DNA of 64,000 nucleotides, taken from positions 1 through 64,000 of the forward strand of contig NZ_AVQI01000022.1 in assembly GCF_000468115.1 (NCBI RefSeq). Direction: 5' to 3'. Source of the stretch: Treponema socranskii subsp. socranskii VPI DR56BR1116 = ATCC 35536 (lineage in GTDB: Bacteria > Spirochaetota > Spirochaetia > Treponematales > Treponemataceae). A program made the position numbers and the translations under genes. Below are positions 34,941 through 43,935 of the stretch, one piece after another. The notes under the pieces are model-generated. The model made no database searches, had not been told where the DNA came from, and saw only the letters and a program-made list of their open reading frames with translations. How positions within the stretch are numbered: the first letter of the stretch is position 1; every line of letters starts with the position of its first letter.

Positions 34941-36599
34941 CTATATCGAAATATCTCCGTCTTTCGAAACTTTCGTAAACAGCAAAAGTGAAATAACCGT
35001 AAAGACCATCAAAATGGTCGATACGGCACAGGCTTTGCCGTCCGTTCCCCGCGAGACCATCACGTACACTCCGAGGTTCAACGTTATCGTCTTCGACGAA
35101 TATAAAATGATCGAAGACGAAAGCTCGGTAATAAGCGTAACCCAACTCATAATTGCACCGGAAACGATACCGCTGAACATCATCGGAACGGTAATACGCA
35201 CGAGCGTTTTCGTTTTGCCGGCTCCGAGACTGATCGCCGCTTCTTCGACGGAAATCGGAATCTGTCCGAGAACGGCGACGGAGCTTCGAATCGTATACGG
35301 AATACGGCGGATACACATTGCGATCACCATGATCATCGCGGTCCCCGTAAGTACCAGCGGCCCTTTGTTGAACGCCATAACCATCGCAATGCCGACGACC
35401 GAACCGGGTATGATATACGGCACCATCGACAGCGTATCGATAATATTGTTGATAATATTATAGCGCCGCACGACGAGGTATGAAATCAAAATCGCGAGCA
35501 CGACGACGATGACAAGCGCGCCGCCGCATATCTTTACGGTATTCCATATCGCGCCTCCCATCGTACCGAACACTTGGCGATAGCTCATGAGCGAATAGCC
35601 TGAGCGGAACATATTGCCTGTCTTCGTCGTATTTCTAAACGACAGGAAGACGAGATAGACCTGCGGTAAAAGCGAAACGATGACGAGTCCGTAGGCATAG
35701 ATATGGATCGCGATACTCGCTAAAAGGCGCGGCTTTTTGCGTTCGATGCGGTGCATCGCGTTCATCGAAAAGCTCGTGCGGTTCGACAGATATTTTTGAA
35801 ATAAAAATACGATGAGCGTAATTACAATGGCGATGACGCTTATGGCGGCGGCAAAGCTGTGATTGATGCTCGTTTCGCCGACGTATTGGTTGTATATTTC
35901 AACCGGAAAGGTGCGGTAGCCTTCTCCGATCAAAAGCGGGGTACCGAAATCGGCAAGCGAGCGCATGAACACCATGAGGGCGGCGGCGAGTATGGACGGC
36001 ATACACAGCGGCAATACGATCGTCAAAAATCTCCGCCAGCCGGTGCGTCCCATATTTGCGGACGCTTCGAGCAGCGAATTGTCGACGTTTTTCAGCGCGC
36101 CTGAAACATAGAGGAACACGAGGGAAAAGAGCTTGGTCGACAATACGAGCAGGATCCCCTTAAATCCGTAGATATTCGGCATCGCAATATTAAAAGTTGA
36201 CTTCAAAAATTTCGTGATAAGCCCCGAACGGCCGAGCAGCAAAATCCACGAATACGCGCCGATAAAAGGTGCGGACATGGAAGTGAGCACGATCAAAATC
36301 TGCAGCAGCTGCCGGCCTTTGATTTCGTAGATATTGTACAAGTATGCAAGCGGCACGCCGATGACGAGACAAATGACCGTAACGCATATCGAAATTTTAA
36401 AACTGTTGAACAGCGTAATAAAATAATACGGATCGCTGAAAAACTGTTTAAAATATCCGAGCGTGAACGAGCCGGTCGCATTGTCGCGTACGGACTGCGT
36501 TATGACTTTTAAAATCGGATAGAGCATAAACAGCACGTACAGCGCGAGGATACCCAAACTGACGAGTATCCAAAGATCCGTTTTCTTTGTCTTCAGCAT
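34941..36599 (-). CDS. ABC transporter fused permease (FbpB/AfuB type)
   Basis: The 552-aa integral membrane protein has about 12 helices arranged as two homologous halves, each with an EAA-type coupling loop (EASANMGRTGWRRFLTIVLP near residue 177 and EEAAISLGAGKTKTLVRI near 450) for contact with the ATPase. Such fused permeases occur with family 1 binding proteins annotated as iron(III) or, in AfuABC, hexose-phosphate transporters. The ATG at 36599 follows GGAG. The ATP-binding subunit is absent from this operon and from the window, so the transporter must use an ATPase encoded elsewhere. Confidence 0.9.
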   Translation of the reverse strand: MLKTKKTDLWILVSLGILALYVLFMLYPILKVITQSVRDNATGSFTLGYFKQFFSDPYYFITLFNSFKISICVTVICLVIGVPLAYLYNIYEIKGRQLLQILIVLTSMSAPFIGAYSWILLLGRSGLITKFLKSTFNIAMPNIYGFKGILLVLSTKLFSLVFLYVSGALKNVDNSLLEASANMGRTGWRRFLTIVLPLCMPSILAAALMVFMRSLADFGTPLLIGEGYRTFPVEIYNQYVGETSINHSFAAAISVIAIVITLIVFLFQKYLSNRTSFSMNAMHRIERKKPRLLASIAIHIYAYGLVIVSLLPQVYLVFLSFRNTTKTGNMFRSGYSLMSYRQVFGTMGGAIWNTVKICGGALVIVVVLAILISYLVVRRYNIINNIIDTLSMVPYIIPGSVVGIAMVMAFNKGPLVLTGTAMIMVIAMCIRRIPYTIRSSVAVLGQIPISVEEAAISLGAGKTKTLVRITVPMMFSGIVSGAIMSWVTLITELSSSIILYSSKTITLNLGVYVMVSRGTDGKACAVSTILMVFTVISLLLFTKVSKDGDISI

Positions 36600-36757
36600 A
36601 TCGATCTCCGCTAACGTACGACGGAACGCATACCGTCATCGCATTTTTTCAGCGCGTGTGGAATTTTAATTCCGCCATTCATACGAAGTTCTCCACAGCT
36701 GCGCGGAGCCGTATGTCGAAACTCGGCCCCGCAGCAAATCTTAATAAAGTTTATCAA

Positions 36758-37792
36758 TCAGTGCTTGATCCGCAAGGCGTTCCAGCGCGCAAAAATCGCG
36801 CTTTGATTTTCCGCCAAAGCGTTCGTATCGGCTTCGCGATAATTGATCGATGCGAGATCGACGATATATTTATTCGTCGCCGAAAGTTTGGAAGCCGTCG
36901 AGGGGCGTGCACCGCTTTCAAGATAGATCGCCTGACATTCATCGCTTTCCAGGAAATCCATAAAGAGCTTTGCGTTGTCGAGATTCGCGCAGCCTTTGAT
37001 GATCGCCGAACCGAACGCGATCGACGTAACGCCTTCGGCAGGATATACGATGTGAACGCCTTCCGCCCCTTCCGAGAGCATCTGTACGCACGCCGGTTCA
37101 TAAGTGAGACCGACGGCATATTCGCCGTTGTAAACGCCGCGGTATACAGCGGACGATCCGCTCGTGATGACGACATTGTTCATCAGCTTATCGATATAAT
37201 CCCATGCCGCATCGTTGTCCCATCCGCCGAAATCGGTGAGTATGCACTGCAGCGAATTCCATGCGCTGGAACTTCCCGTAGGATCTGCGGAAACGACGAT
37301 TCCCTTCAAACGAGGATCGAGGAGATCGGCAAAGCCTTTAATCGAAACGCCTTTTTCTTTTTCAAGCGCATCGTTTACCCAAAGGCACGGTATCTGGGCG
37401 TCGTGATACGTCAAAACGCCTGTCGTATTTTTAAATTCGGGCGGCATAAGCTTGTCGTTTGCGCACACGTAATTTTCAAAATACTGACCGTACGTCAGCG
37501 TATCGGCATAGACAAGTCCGCCGAACATAACGTCCGCCTGCGGATTGCCGGCCTCCGCTTGAATACGGGTTTTGCACTCGCCCGCACCGGCCTGCGTGTA
37601 GTTGATTTTGATATCGGGGTACTTTGCCTGAAACGCGTCCATGATCGCGTTGTACTGCAGATCGCTCACCGTCGTGTATACGTTCAATACGCCGGAAGCT
37701 TTACCGCCCTTTGCAGCACCATCCTGTTTTTTACAGGAACCGAACGACAGCGCCAAAGCTGCAGCTGTCAGCATCACCATAACCTTTTTCAT
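36758..37792 (-). CDS. ABC transporter substrate-binding lipoprotein (AfuA/FbpA-like)
   Basis: The 344-aa extracytoplasmic binding protein starts with a lipoprotein signal (MKKVMVMLTAAALALSFGSC, cysteine at 20). Motifs such as VLNVYTTVSDLQYNAIMDAF, TQAGAGECKTRI and GSSSAWNSLQCIL are typical of the family 1 iron/sugar-phosphate binding proteins. The second of two adjacent ATG codons (37792) is favoured because GGAGG is five bases upstream. Iron binders usually carry a pair of tyrosines near the C-terminus; a clear YY pair was not seen. Operon context (PfkB, aldolase, transketolase, RpiR) points to a phosphorylated sugar as ligand. Confidence 0.88.
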   Translation of the reverse strand: MKKVMVMLTAAALALSFGSCKKQDGAAKGGKASGVLNVYTTVSDLQYNAIMDAFQAKYPDIKINYTQAGAGECKTRIQAEAGNPQADVMFGGLVYADTLTYGQYFENYVCANDKLMPPEFKNTTGVLTYHDAQIPCLWVNDALEKEKGVSIKGFADLLDPRLKGIVVSADPTGSSSAWNSLQCILTDFGGWDNDAAWDYIDKLMNNVVITSGSSAVYRGVYNGEYAVGLTYEPACVQMLSEGAEGVHIVYPAEGVTSIAFGSAIIKGCANLDNAKLFMDFLESDECQAIYLESGARPSTASKLSATNKYIVDLASINYREADTNALAENQSAIFARWNALRIKH

Positions 37793-37858
37793 CATTTCCT
37801 CCTATAAAATGACATAAGCGATATATGATCGCTGCGATTCCGCAGAAATCAACAGTAT

Positions 37859-38797
37859 TCAAAGCACTTGTATTTTATTAATTGTCCGGCTGTTCATAAA
37901 CGAGAGCGTATCTTCATACGACGGGATCCCGTCTCTGCCGCCGATTTTCGTACACTTGAGCGCCGAAACCGCGCTTGCAAATTTGATATTCGCTTCCAAA
38001 TCCATGCCTTTAAAATAGCCTGCGAGAAAAGCGCCGTGAAACACGTCACCCGCTCCCGTCGTATCGACTGCCGCAACCGTGTATGCGGGAAATCGGAACA
38101 CGGCACCGTCGATGACCGCCATACAGCCGGATGCCCCTTGCGTACCGATGACGATCTTCGGCCCCCAGTGCGACATTTCAAGGAGCGCACGGGCATAATC
38201 TCCCATACCCGACACAATGAGGGGGTACCGCGCGTTCATGATGAGGATGTCGGCGAGGGATGCGAGCGCTTTATTTTTTTCATTGTCGCGCTGCATCGAA
38301 CAACCGTCAAGGGACACCGTAACCCCCGCCTCTTTTGCGATTCGGACAGCGGAAAGCGCGTTGTCGTATTTCGTTCCGTCGATGTGGAGCGCATCCGCTC
38401 GGCCGACGAGCTTTGCGAGGCGCTCATCCCAGTCGATGGGCGCGAGTTCATCGGGATACGGAAACTTCGTGCGGGAGGCATTGGCAGGGTTGACCATGAG
38501 ATACGATACGGAACTGCGGCCGCCGGGCACGATATCGATATATGAAGTATCGACGTTGTCTTTTTGCAAGAGAGCAAGTATTTTCTTGCCTGTGTCATCG
38601 TCTCCGAGCCTTCCGATAAAAACCGAACGGCAGCCGAGCCGGGAAGCCGCAACGACGGCTGTAGCTGCAGCTCCTCCGCCCTGCTCTGCGATCGAAGTGA
38701 TATGCGTGGAGCCGTCTTCGGGAGGATAGGCTTCGACGGTACACAGATAATCGAGGCAATTATGACCGACGCCGACGATTTGCGGAAAATCACTCAT
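37859..38797 (-). CDS. PfkB-family carbohydrate kinase
   Basis: The 312-aa protein is a ribokinase-fold sugar kinase. The N-terminal GGGAAATAVVAASRLG region and the C-terminal signature DTTGAGDVFHGAF, with the catalytic aspartate in GAGD, are both intact. It would phosphorylate a sugar or sugar phosphate with ATP in the cytoplasm. It overlaps the rpiR-like gene by eight bases and is followed by the transporter genes. Together with the class II aldolase it may make and cleave a ketose bisphosphate (for example a 1-phosphofructokinase- or tagatose-6-phosphate-kinase-like role); specificity is not readable. Confidence 0.92.
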   Translation of the reverse strand: MSDFPQIVGVGHNCLDYLCTVEAYPPEDGSTHITSIAEQGGGAAATAVVAASRLGCRSVFIGRLGDDDTGKKILALLQKDNVDTSYIDIVPGGRSSVSYLMVNPANASRTKFPYPDELAPIDWDERLAKLVGRADALHIDGTKYDNALSAVRIAKEAGVTVSLDGCSMQRDNEKNKALASLADILIMNARYPLIVSGMGDYARALLEMSHWGPKIVIGTQGASGCMAVIDGAVFRFPAYTVAAVDTTGAGDVFHGAFLAGYFKGMDLEANIKFASAVSALKCTKIGGRDGIPSYEDTLSFMNSRTINKIQVL

Positions 38798-39644
38798 CTG
38801 CCGAATGCTCCTTTTGCGTACCTTTGCGTATCGCTACCCCCGCATACAGCGCGTGGATGACGGCGATTCCCGCCATCCGTTCATATATCGAATCGCCGGA
38901 AAACATACGGGCGCGGCTCGTTGCAACGAGGCGGCAATCGGCAAGCTTCGACAGCGAAGATTCTCCGATATCGCTTATAGCGATGACGACGGCACCCTTT
39001 TGTTTGGCGATTTTAACGGATTCTACGACATCCCGTGTTTCACCGGAACGAGAGATGGCTATGACCGCATCTCCCGCATCGAAATGCGCCGGCTGCATAT
39101 ATTCAAAGTTAAAAGAAGCCGTGTAATTGACGCGGATGCCGATTTTGCGAAAATTGTGCAGGGCGCTCCGCGCAGCCGCAGCAGCTCCTCCGATACCGAA
39201 AATTTCTATGTATGACGCACGCGCGAGCACGTCGACTGCTTTTTCAAACTCGGCGTCATCGAGCAGATCGAGCGTATCGCCGAGTGCTTCCATGCAGCCG
39301 GAAAAAACTTTGCACTTAATATCGTGCATCGTATCGCTCGGACGCAGTGCAAAATCGTCCGGAATTCGTCCCCTATCCAAAACCCTTTCTTCGGAAATCG
39401 CGATTTTGAAATCTTTTAAGCCCGCATAGCCGATATGATGAAGGAAACGGACGACCGTCGCTTCGCTGACGCCGTTATTCTGCGCAAGCTCGCGGACGCT
39501 GCCGCTTAAAACGGATTCGGGAGCATTTAAAACATAATCCGCTATACGGTTTTCCGACGCGCTGAGTTTATTCAAAGATCTGCGGACTTGTACTTCCCAA
39601 AGCGGAATCGCTGCGATATTGACCTTTTCCACGTGTTGCGGCAT
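38790..39644 (-). CDS. RpiR-family transcriptional regulator with SIS domain
   Basis: About 284 aa. Residues 15-90 form the RpiR helix-turn-helix (LNKLSASENRIADYVLN, ELAQNNGVSEATVVRFLHHI); residues 125-260 form a SIS sugar-phosphate-binding domain (IEIFGIGGAAAAARSAL, VIAISRSGETRDVVES). Such regulators respond to phosphosugars. It is the first gene of the kinase-ABC-aldolase-transketolase operon and so is its probable regulator. The start is uncertain: a consensus promoter ends only nine bases upstream, so ATG 39644 would be at or near the transcript 5' end (leaderless), while ATG 39650 would lie before the expected start of transcription. Confidence 0.9.
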   Translation of the reverse strand: MPQHVEKVNIAAIPLWEVQVRRSLNKLSASENRIADYVLNAPESVLSGSVRELAQNNGVSEATVVRFLHHIGYAGLKDFKIAISEERVLDRGRIPDDFALRPSDTMHDIKCKVFSGCMEALGDTLDLLDDAEFEKAVDVLARASYIEIFGIGGAAAAARSALHNFRKIGIRVNYTASFNFEYMQPAHFDAGDAVIAISRSGETRDVVESVKIAKQKGAVVIAISDIGESSLSKLADCRLVATSRARMFSGDSIYERMAGIAVIHALYAGVAIRKGTQKEHSADE

Positions 39645-39652
39645 CGGCATAA

Positions 39653-39681
39653 ATCGTAACACGACTTTCAAAAGCTGTCAA
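39653..39681 (-). promoter_or_regulatory. Consensus sigma-70 promoter for the rpiR operon
   Basis: On the minus strand TTGACA (39676-39681), exactly 17 bases, then TACGAT (39653-39658). The predicted transcription start (about 39644-39647) coincides with the start codon of the regulator, so the mRNA is probably leaderless. Confidence 0.75.
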
Positions 39682-39700
39682 CAAAAATGTAACAAAAATA

Positions 39701-40594
39701 TCATTTTACTATCGGTATGACCCGCACGAGCGTCAATTCGGGATTATTGAAGATCCGAACGACTTTCGGCTGTTGATACGAAAGCCCGCGGCTCACGACC
39801 ATTACCGTGCCGTTTTTCAAAGTGTACTTGCCGCCCGCATATTTCGGAAACATACCCTGCCCCGGCGCATAAAGACCGTTTATAAAGGGAGGAAAACGCC
39901 ACTGCCCGCCGTGCGCGTGTCCCGCCAAAATCACATCGAAGTCATACTGCACGTAATCTTTTACGTATTCGGGGCGGTGAGCGAGGAGCAGCGTAAACAA
40001 AACCGTCCGCTCGCCCGAAACGGAACGGACGAGCTCATCCGTTTTTTGTGCGACTGCGGCAAGGCGCCTACGGTAAGAAGCCCTGTCGTCTCCGACTCTG
40101 AGCGCCGCCCGATCTCCCAAACCGAAATACGGATCTTCGACACCTGCGATAACGACGGTACCCTGCGGAAAATCGAGGGAAACCGCTTCATCGTGCAGCA
40201 CTTTAAAACCGTACAGCTCGACCATAGCGTATTTTTTTTCGATATGCAGATCGGAAAAATCGTGATTTCCCGTCACGAAAAATCCGGGACAAAGATCGCG
40301 AATGCCTGAAAGGAGCGCTTCGACGTTTTTGAACGGCTTATCGCCTTTCATTTTTTCGTCGAAAAGATCTCCCGTGATCGCGATGATGTCGGGACGCGCT
40401 TTTTTTATCTTTTCGATGATTTTATTTTCGTCTTTGCCGAAATCGTTCGAATGAAAATCGGAAATCTGCACAATCCTGATTTCGTTCGAAACGCGCGCCT
40501 CTTCGATGTCGTAAGCGGCCGTTCGAATCGTGCGGCACGAAACGAAGACGAGAATCGAAAACAAAATAAATAATTTATTAATTTTCCGTTTCAT
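39701..40594 (-). CDS. Membrane-anchored metallophosphoesterase
   Basis: The 297-aa protein is a calcineurin-like phosphoesterase. The five metal-binding blocks are present in order: QISDFHSND, ITGDLFD, VTGNHDF, LLLAHRPEY and LAGHAHGGQ. The ATG at 40594 gives a lipoprotein signal (MKRKINKLFILFSILVFVSC) and has GGAG nine bases upstream; an earlier ATG at 40612 has no such site. It resembles YkuE/YaeI-type enzymes that act on membrane lipids or nucleotides. It is the last gene of the lolA-rodZ-rimO-pcrA cluster. Confidence 0.88.
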   Translation of the reverse strand: MKRKINKLFILFSILVFVSCRTIRTAAYDIEEARVSNEIRIVQISDFHSNDFGKDENKIIEKIKKARPDIIAITGDLFDEKMKGDKPFKNVEALLSGIRDLCPGFFVTGNHDFSDLHIEKKYAMVELYGFKVLHDEAVSLDFPQGTVVIAGVEDPYFGLGDRAALRVGDDRASYRRRLAAVAQKTDELVRSVSGERTVLFTLLLAHRPEYVKDYVQYDFDVILAGHAHGGQWRFPPFINGLYAPGQGMFPKYAGGKYTLKNGTVMVVSRGLSYQQPKVVRIFNNPELTLVRVIPIVK

Positions 40595-40624
40595 ACCTGA
40601 TTGCTCCGACATATCACATACAAT

Positions 40625-41746
40625 CTATATTTTTATCAATTCGTAATCGCGCATTCCCATGCCGACTTTTTCCGCGTGTTCGAGCTGCACTTTCCAATTC
40701 GTCGCCGGATGCACGTCGCAAAACCAATCGTTATGAGTGTGCTTCCGTTCGTCCATAATGGTGCCGTGCAGATAGGGCTGGCGGTTCGTCATATCGGCGC
40801 ACGCGGCGTCGAGAGCAACGGCATCGAACGATGCGAACATTCCGACATCGGGGATGATCGGCGCATCGTTTTCGGCATGGCAGTCACAGAAAGGGGAGAC
40901 GTCGACGATGAGCGATATGTGAAACTGAGGCCGCCCTTTGACGACGGCGGCGGCGTATTCGGCCATCTTTTTACACAGCACTTCATTCGTATTTTTTCCG
41001 ACAGGATGCGTCGCATCTTTCGGACAGGCACCGATGCACCTCCCGCAGCCGACGCAGATTTCTTCATCGATGAGCGCTTTCCGTTTGCCGTCTTCGGTTT
41101 TAATAAATTCGATCGCGTCCTGTCCGCATTCACGCGCGCACGCGCCGCAGCCTATGCACAGATCTTCGTCAACTTCGGGTTTTCCGTCGTTGTGCTGTTC
41201 CATCTTCCCCGCCCTGCTCGCGCACCCCATACCGATATTTTTGATCGCTCCTCCGAAGCCCGTGCTTTCGTGCAGTTTAAAATGCGTCAGGGAAATGAAC
41301 ACGTCGGCGTCCATCACCGCATGCCCGATTTTTGCCTGCGTTATGTACTCGCCTTCGGGAAAATCGACATAGGTTTCGTCCGTCCCTTTTAATCCGTCGC
41401 CGATGATCACGTGACAGCCGCACGCAAGCGGATCGAAGCCGTCCATAAACGCCGCATCGAGGTGGTCGAGCGCGTTTTTACGCAAGCCGGGATAGAGCGT
41501 ATTGCAGTCGGTCAAAAAAGGTCTGCCGCCGATACTTTTAATAAATTCCGAAAGCGCTCTTGCATAATTCGGCCGCAAATACGCAAGATTCCCCGGTTCT
41601 CCGAAGTGCAGTTTTATCGCCGTAAATTTACCGTCGAAGTCGATCGTTTCGATTCCCGCTTTTTTAACGAGTCGGACGAGCTTTTGCATAAGGCTTTCGG
41701 TTTTTGTCGTTCGAAAATCCGCCCAATACACGTTCGCTTTTTCCAT
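40625..41746 (-). CDS. DUF362 protein with two 4Fe-4S clusters
   Basis: The 373-aa cytosolic protein combines a DUF362 domain (split around the middle) with a bacterial-type ferredoxin segment: CIGCGACARECG and CVGCGRCIGACPKD, eight cysteines for two 4Fe-4S clusters at about residues 190-240. Proteins of this type are frequent in anaerobes; their redox partners are unknown. The ATG at 41746 has AAGGAG upstream, and the longer open frame upstream of it runs into pcrA. It sits between pcrA and the phosphoesterase gene in an apparent operon. Confidence 0.88.
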   Translation of the reverse strand: MEKANVYWADFRTTKTESLMQKLVRLVKKAGIETIDFDGKFTAIKLHFGEPGNLAYLRPNYARALSEFIKSIGGRPFLTDCNTLYPGLRKNALDHLDAAFMDGFDPLACGCHVIIGDGLKGTDETYVDFPEGEYITQAKIGHAVMDADVFISLTHFKLHESTGFGGAIKNIGMGCASRAGKMEQHNDGKPEVDEDLCIGCGACARECGQDAIEFIKTEDGKRKALIDEEICVGCGRCIGACPKDATHPVGKNTNEVLCKKMAEYAAAVVKGRPQFHISLIVDVSPFCDCHAENDAPIIPDVGMFASFDAVALDAACADMTNRQPYLHGTIMDERKHTHNDWFCDVHPATNWKVQLEHAEKVGMGMRDYELIKI

Positions 41747-41778
41747 AACCGCTCCTTTCGAAGTATCTATATTACAGA

Positions 41779-43935
41779 TCAGTCCCTGACAAGCATCAAA
41801 GAATGCGATTGATATTCTGGCATAAATCGCTTTTTCGCGCCGCTTTCGAACTGCACTGCGATAACGAATTCTCCGTCGTCGCTTGTATCCGACGAAACGA
41901 TTTGCCCGTATCCCCAGTCGTCGTGATAAACTCGGCTGCCTCGCTTCCATTTTTCCGAAAGCCCGCTTGCAGCTTCAGAGCGACCGCTTTGCAGAGCGGA
42001 TTTTTGCGGTCTTTCTCCGAGCACGCAAAAGGCGCTTTCAGCCTCTTCGATAAAAATGCTCGGCTCCATATACTCCGTTCGCCCGTACAGGCGGCGGCGA
42101 GCGCAGGATGTGACATAGAGTTCGTTTTGCGCCCGCGTTATGCCGACATAAAAAAGGCGGCGCTCTTCTTCGAGTTCGCTTCCCGTTTTGTCGCCCCGCG
42201 GAAAGATGCCGTTTTCCAATCCCGTGATGACTACTCGCGGAAACTCGAGCCCCTTCGTGTTGTGCAGCGTAATGAGCGTTACCGCATCCCCTTCTCCATC
42301 ATCGCCCGTTTCGAGCGAACGGTCAAGGGTGATCGAATCGAGAAACTGCAAGAGTCCGTCTTTCGTACACGCGTACAGCGACGCGCTGTTCATAAGTTCC
42401 TGCATATTCGCCGCGCGCTGCGTACCCGATATTTCGTCCTGCGTGCGGTGGTATTCGAGCAGGCCCGACGCGTCGAGTATTTTTCCGACAAAGTGCGAAA
42501 GCCGCTCGTCTTCCGAAAACGATTTAATAATGCCGTCGTACGCACCGCAAAATTCGCGGATGCCCTCTTTCGCTTTTTTCCCCGCATTGTCGGCGCAGGC
42601 TTTTGCCGCTTCTACAAAACCGATCGATTTTTCGCGGGCGTATGAAACGATCGCCTCCTGCGTTTTTTCTCCGATGCCGCGTGAAGGTTTATTGACGATT
42701 CTGCGAAATGCGATTTCGTCGCGCTCGTTTGCGGCAAGCGATAAAAATGCAAGCGCGTCTTTAATCTCTTCCCGTTCGTAGAATTTCAAAGAGCCGACGA
42801 CGGCGTAGGGTATCCGCCGGTGCAAAAATTCGTTTTCAAACCCGAGCGACTGCGCATTCGTGCGGTACAAAATCGCCCAATCGCCGTAAGGAGTCTCTTT
42901 TTCCGCATGCGCTTTTTCGATGAGCTCTGCGCAAAATCTCGCTTCCGCATCCTGATCGGGCAAATACACGAGCACGGGCGCCTTTCCCGCCCCTCGCTCG
43001 GCTTTAAGCGTTTTTCCGATGCGGTCTTCGTTGTTTTTTACGACGGCGTCCGCGGCGGCAAGAATTTTTCCCGTCGAGCGGTAATTGCGCACGAGTTTAA
43101 TAATTTTCGTGCCGGGGAATTTTTTGCGGAACGTCAATATGTTTTGTACTTCGGCGCCGCGGAATCGGTAAATCGACTGGTCGTCGTCTCCTACGACGCA
43201 CACGTACGTACCGCTTCCTTCTGCCGTACCCGAAAGCGTCTGCAAAAGTTTAAACTGCGCGACGTTCGAATCCTGATATTCGTCGACCATGATGACGCGG
43301 AAACGGAAACGCATCCGCTCGCGCACGGCGAGGTTTTCTTCCATCACTTGCACCGGCTTCATTATTAAATCGCCGAAATCGGCGTTTCCCGTTTCGGAAA
43401 GCCTTTGTTCATACGCGCGGTAGATAGCCAACAAATCTCCTGTCGAATCGACGGCAGACAGATCGTCGTCCGGCGTAAGACAGTAATCCTTTGCAAGCGA
43501 AATTTTATGCGCGGCGAGTTCTGCCTGCTGGCGCCTGAGCGACGGAACGGCTTTCATCACGAGAGTGGCCGCATCATCGTCGTCGTACACGGTAAACGAC
43601 GGGACAAGATTCGCTTCGGCGGCATAGCGGCGCAAAAACCACGCGCCGAACGAGTGAAACGTGCGTATTTCCGCAAAGCACGCTCTATCGTCGAGGGCGA
43701 TCGCGCGCGAGCGCATTTCGTTCGCGGCTTTTTTCGTAAAGGTTACCGCGAGTATGGATTCGGGCGGGATTTTTTTTTCGGCGATGAGATAGGCGATCTT
43801 TGTCGTGATGACGCGAGTCTTTCCGCTTCCGGCTCCTGCAAGAATCAAAAGCGGACCGGCCGAATGTTCGACCGCATCTCTCTGTTCGGGGTTGAGCGTT
43901 TCCATATACGGGAGATTTGTTCGCGCATCGGTCAT
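41779..43935 (-). CDS. pcrA: UvrD/PcrA-family superfamily 1 DNA helicase
   Basis: The 718-aa 3'-5' DNA helicase serves in repair and in removing recombinase filaments. Motif Q is in LNPEQRDAV, Walker A in LAGAGSGKT (GAGSGKT 34-40), and further motifs in VDEYQDSN (II), VVGDDDQSIYRFRGA (III), NTKGLEF (V) and VGITRAQNELYV (VI). A C-terminal Tudor-like segment (GSRVYHDDWGYGQIV) matches PcrA proteins that bind RNA polymerase. The ATG at 43935 overlaps the rimO stop (ATGA), so translation is coupled. rep or uvrD would be alternative names. Confidence 0.94.
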   Translation of the reverse strand: MTDARTNLPYMETLNPEQRDAVEHSAGPLLILAGAGSGKTRVITTKIAYLIAEKKIPPESILAVTFTKKAANEMRSRAIALDDRACFAEIRTFHSFGAWFLRRYAAEANLVPSFTVYDDDDAATLVMKAVPSLRRQQAELAAHKISLAKDYCLTPDDDLSAVDSTGDLLAIYRAYEQRLSETGNADFGDLIMKPVQVMEENLAVRERMRFRFRVIMVDEYQDSNVAQFKLLQTLSGTAEGSGTYVCVVGDDDQSIYRFRGAEVQNILTFRKKFPGTKIIKLVRNYRSTGKILAAADAVVKNNEDRIGKTLKAERGAGKAPVLVYLPDQDAEARFCAELIEKAHAEKETPYGDWAILYRTNAQSLGFENEFLHRRIPYAVVGSLKFYEREEIKDALAFLSLAANERDEIAFRRIVNKPSRGIGEKTQEAIVSYAREKSIGFVEAAKACADNAGKKAKEGIREFCGAYDGIIKSFSEDERLSHFVGKILDASGLLEYHRTQDEISGTQRAANMQELMNSASLYACTKDGLLQFLDSITLDRSLETGDDGEGDAVTLITLHNTKGLEFPRVVITGLENGIFPRGDKTGSELEEERRLFYVGITRAQNELYVTSCARRRLYGRTEYMEPSIFIEEAESAFCVLGERPQKSALQSGRSEAASGLSEKWKRGSRVYHDDWGYGQIVSSDTSDDGEFVIAVQFESGAKKRFMPEYQSHSLMLVRD

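Noticed and set aside
34941-37792. Ferric iron ABC transporter
   Set aside because: Family likeness is real, but the operon is made of sugar-phosphate genes and no paired tyrosines typical of iron binders were seen; a phosphorylated sugar fits better.
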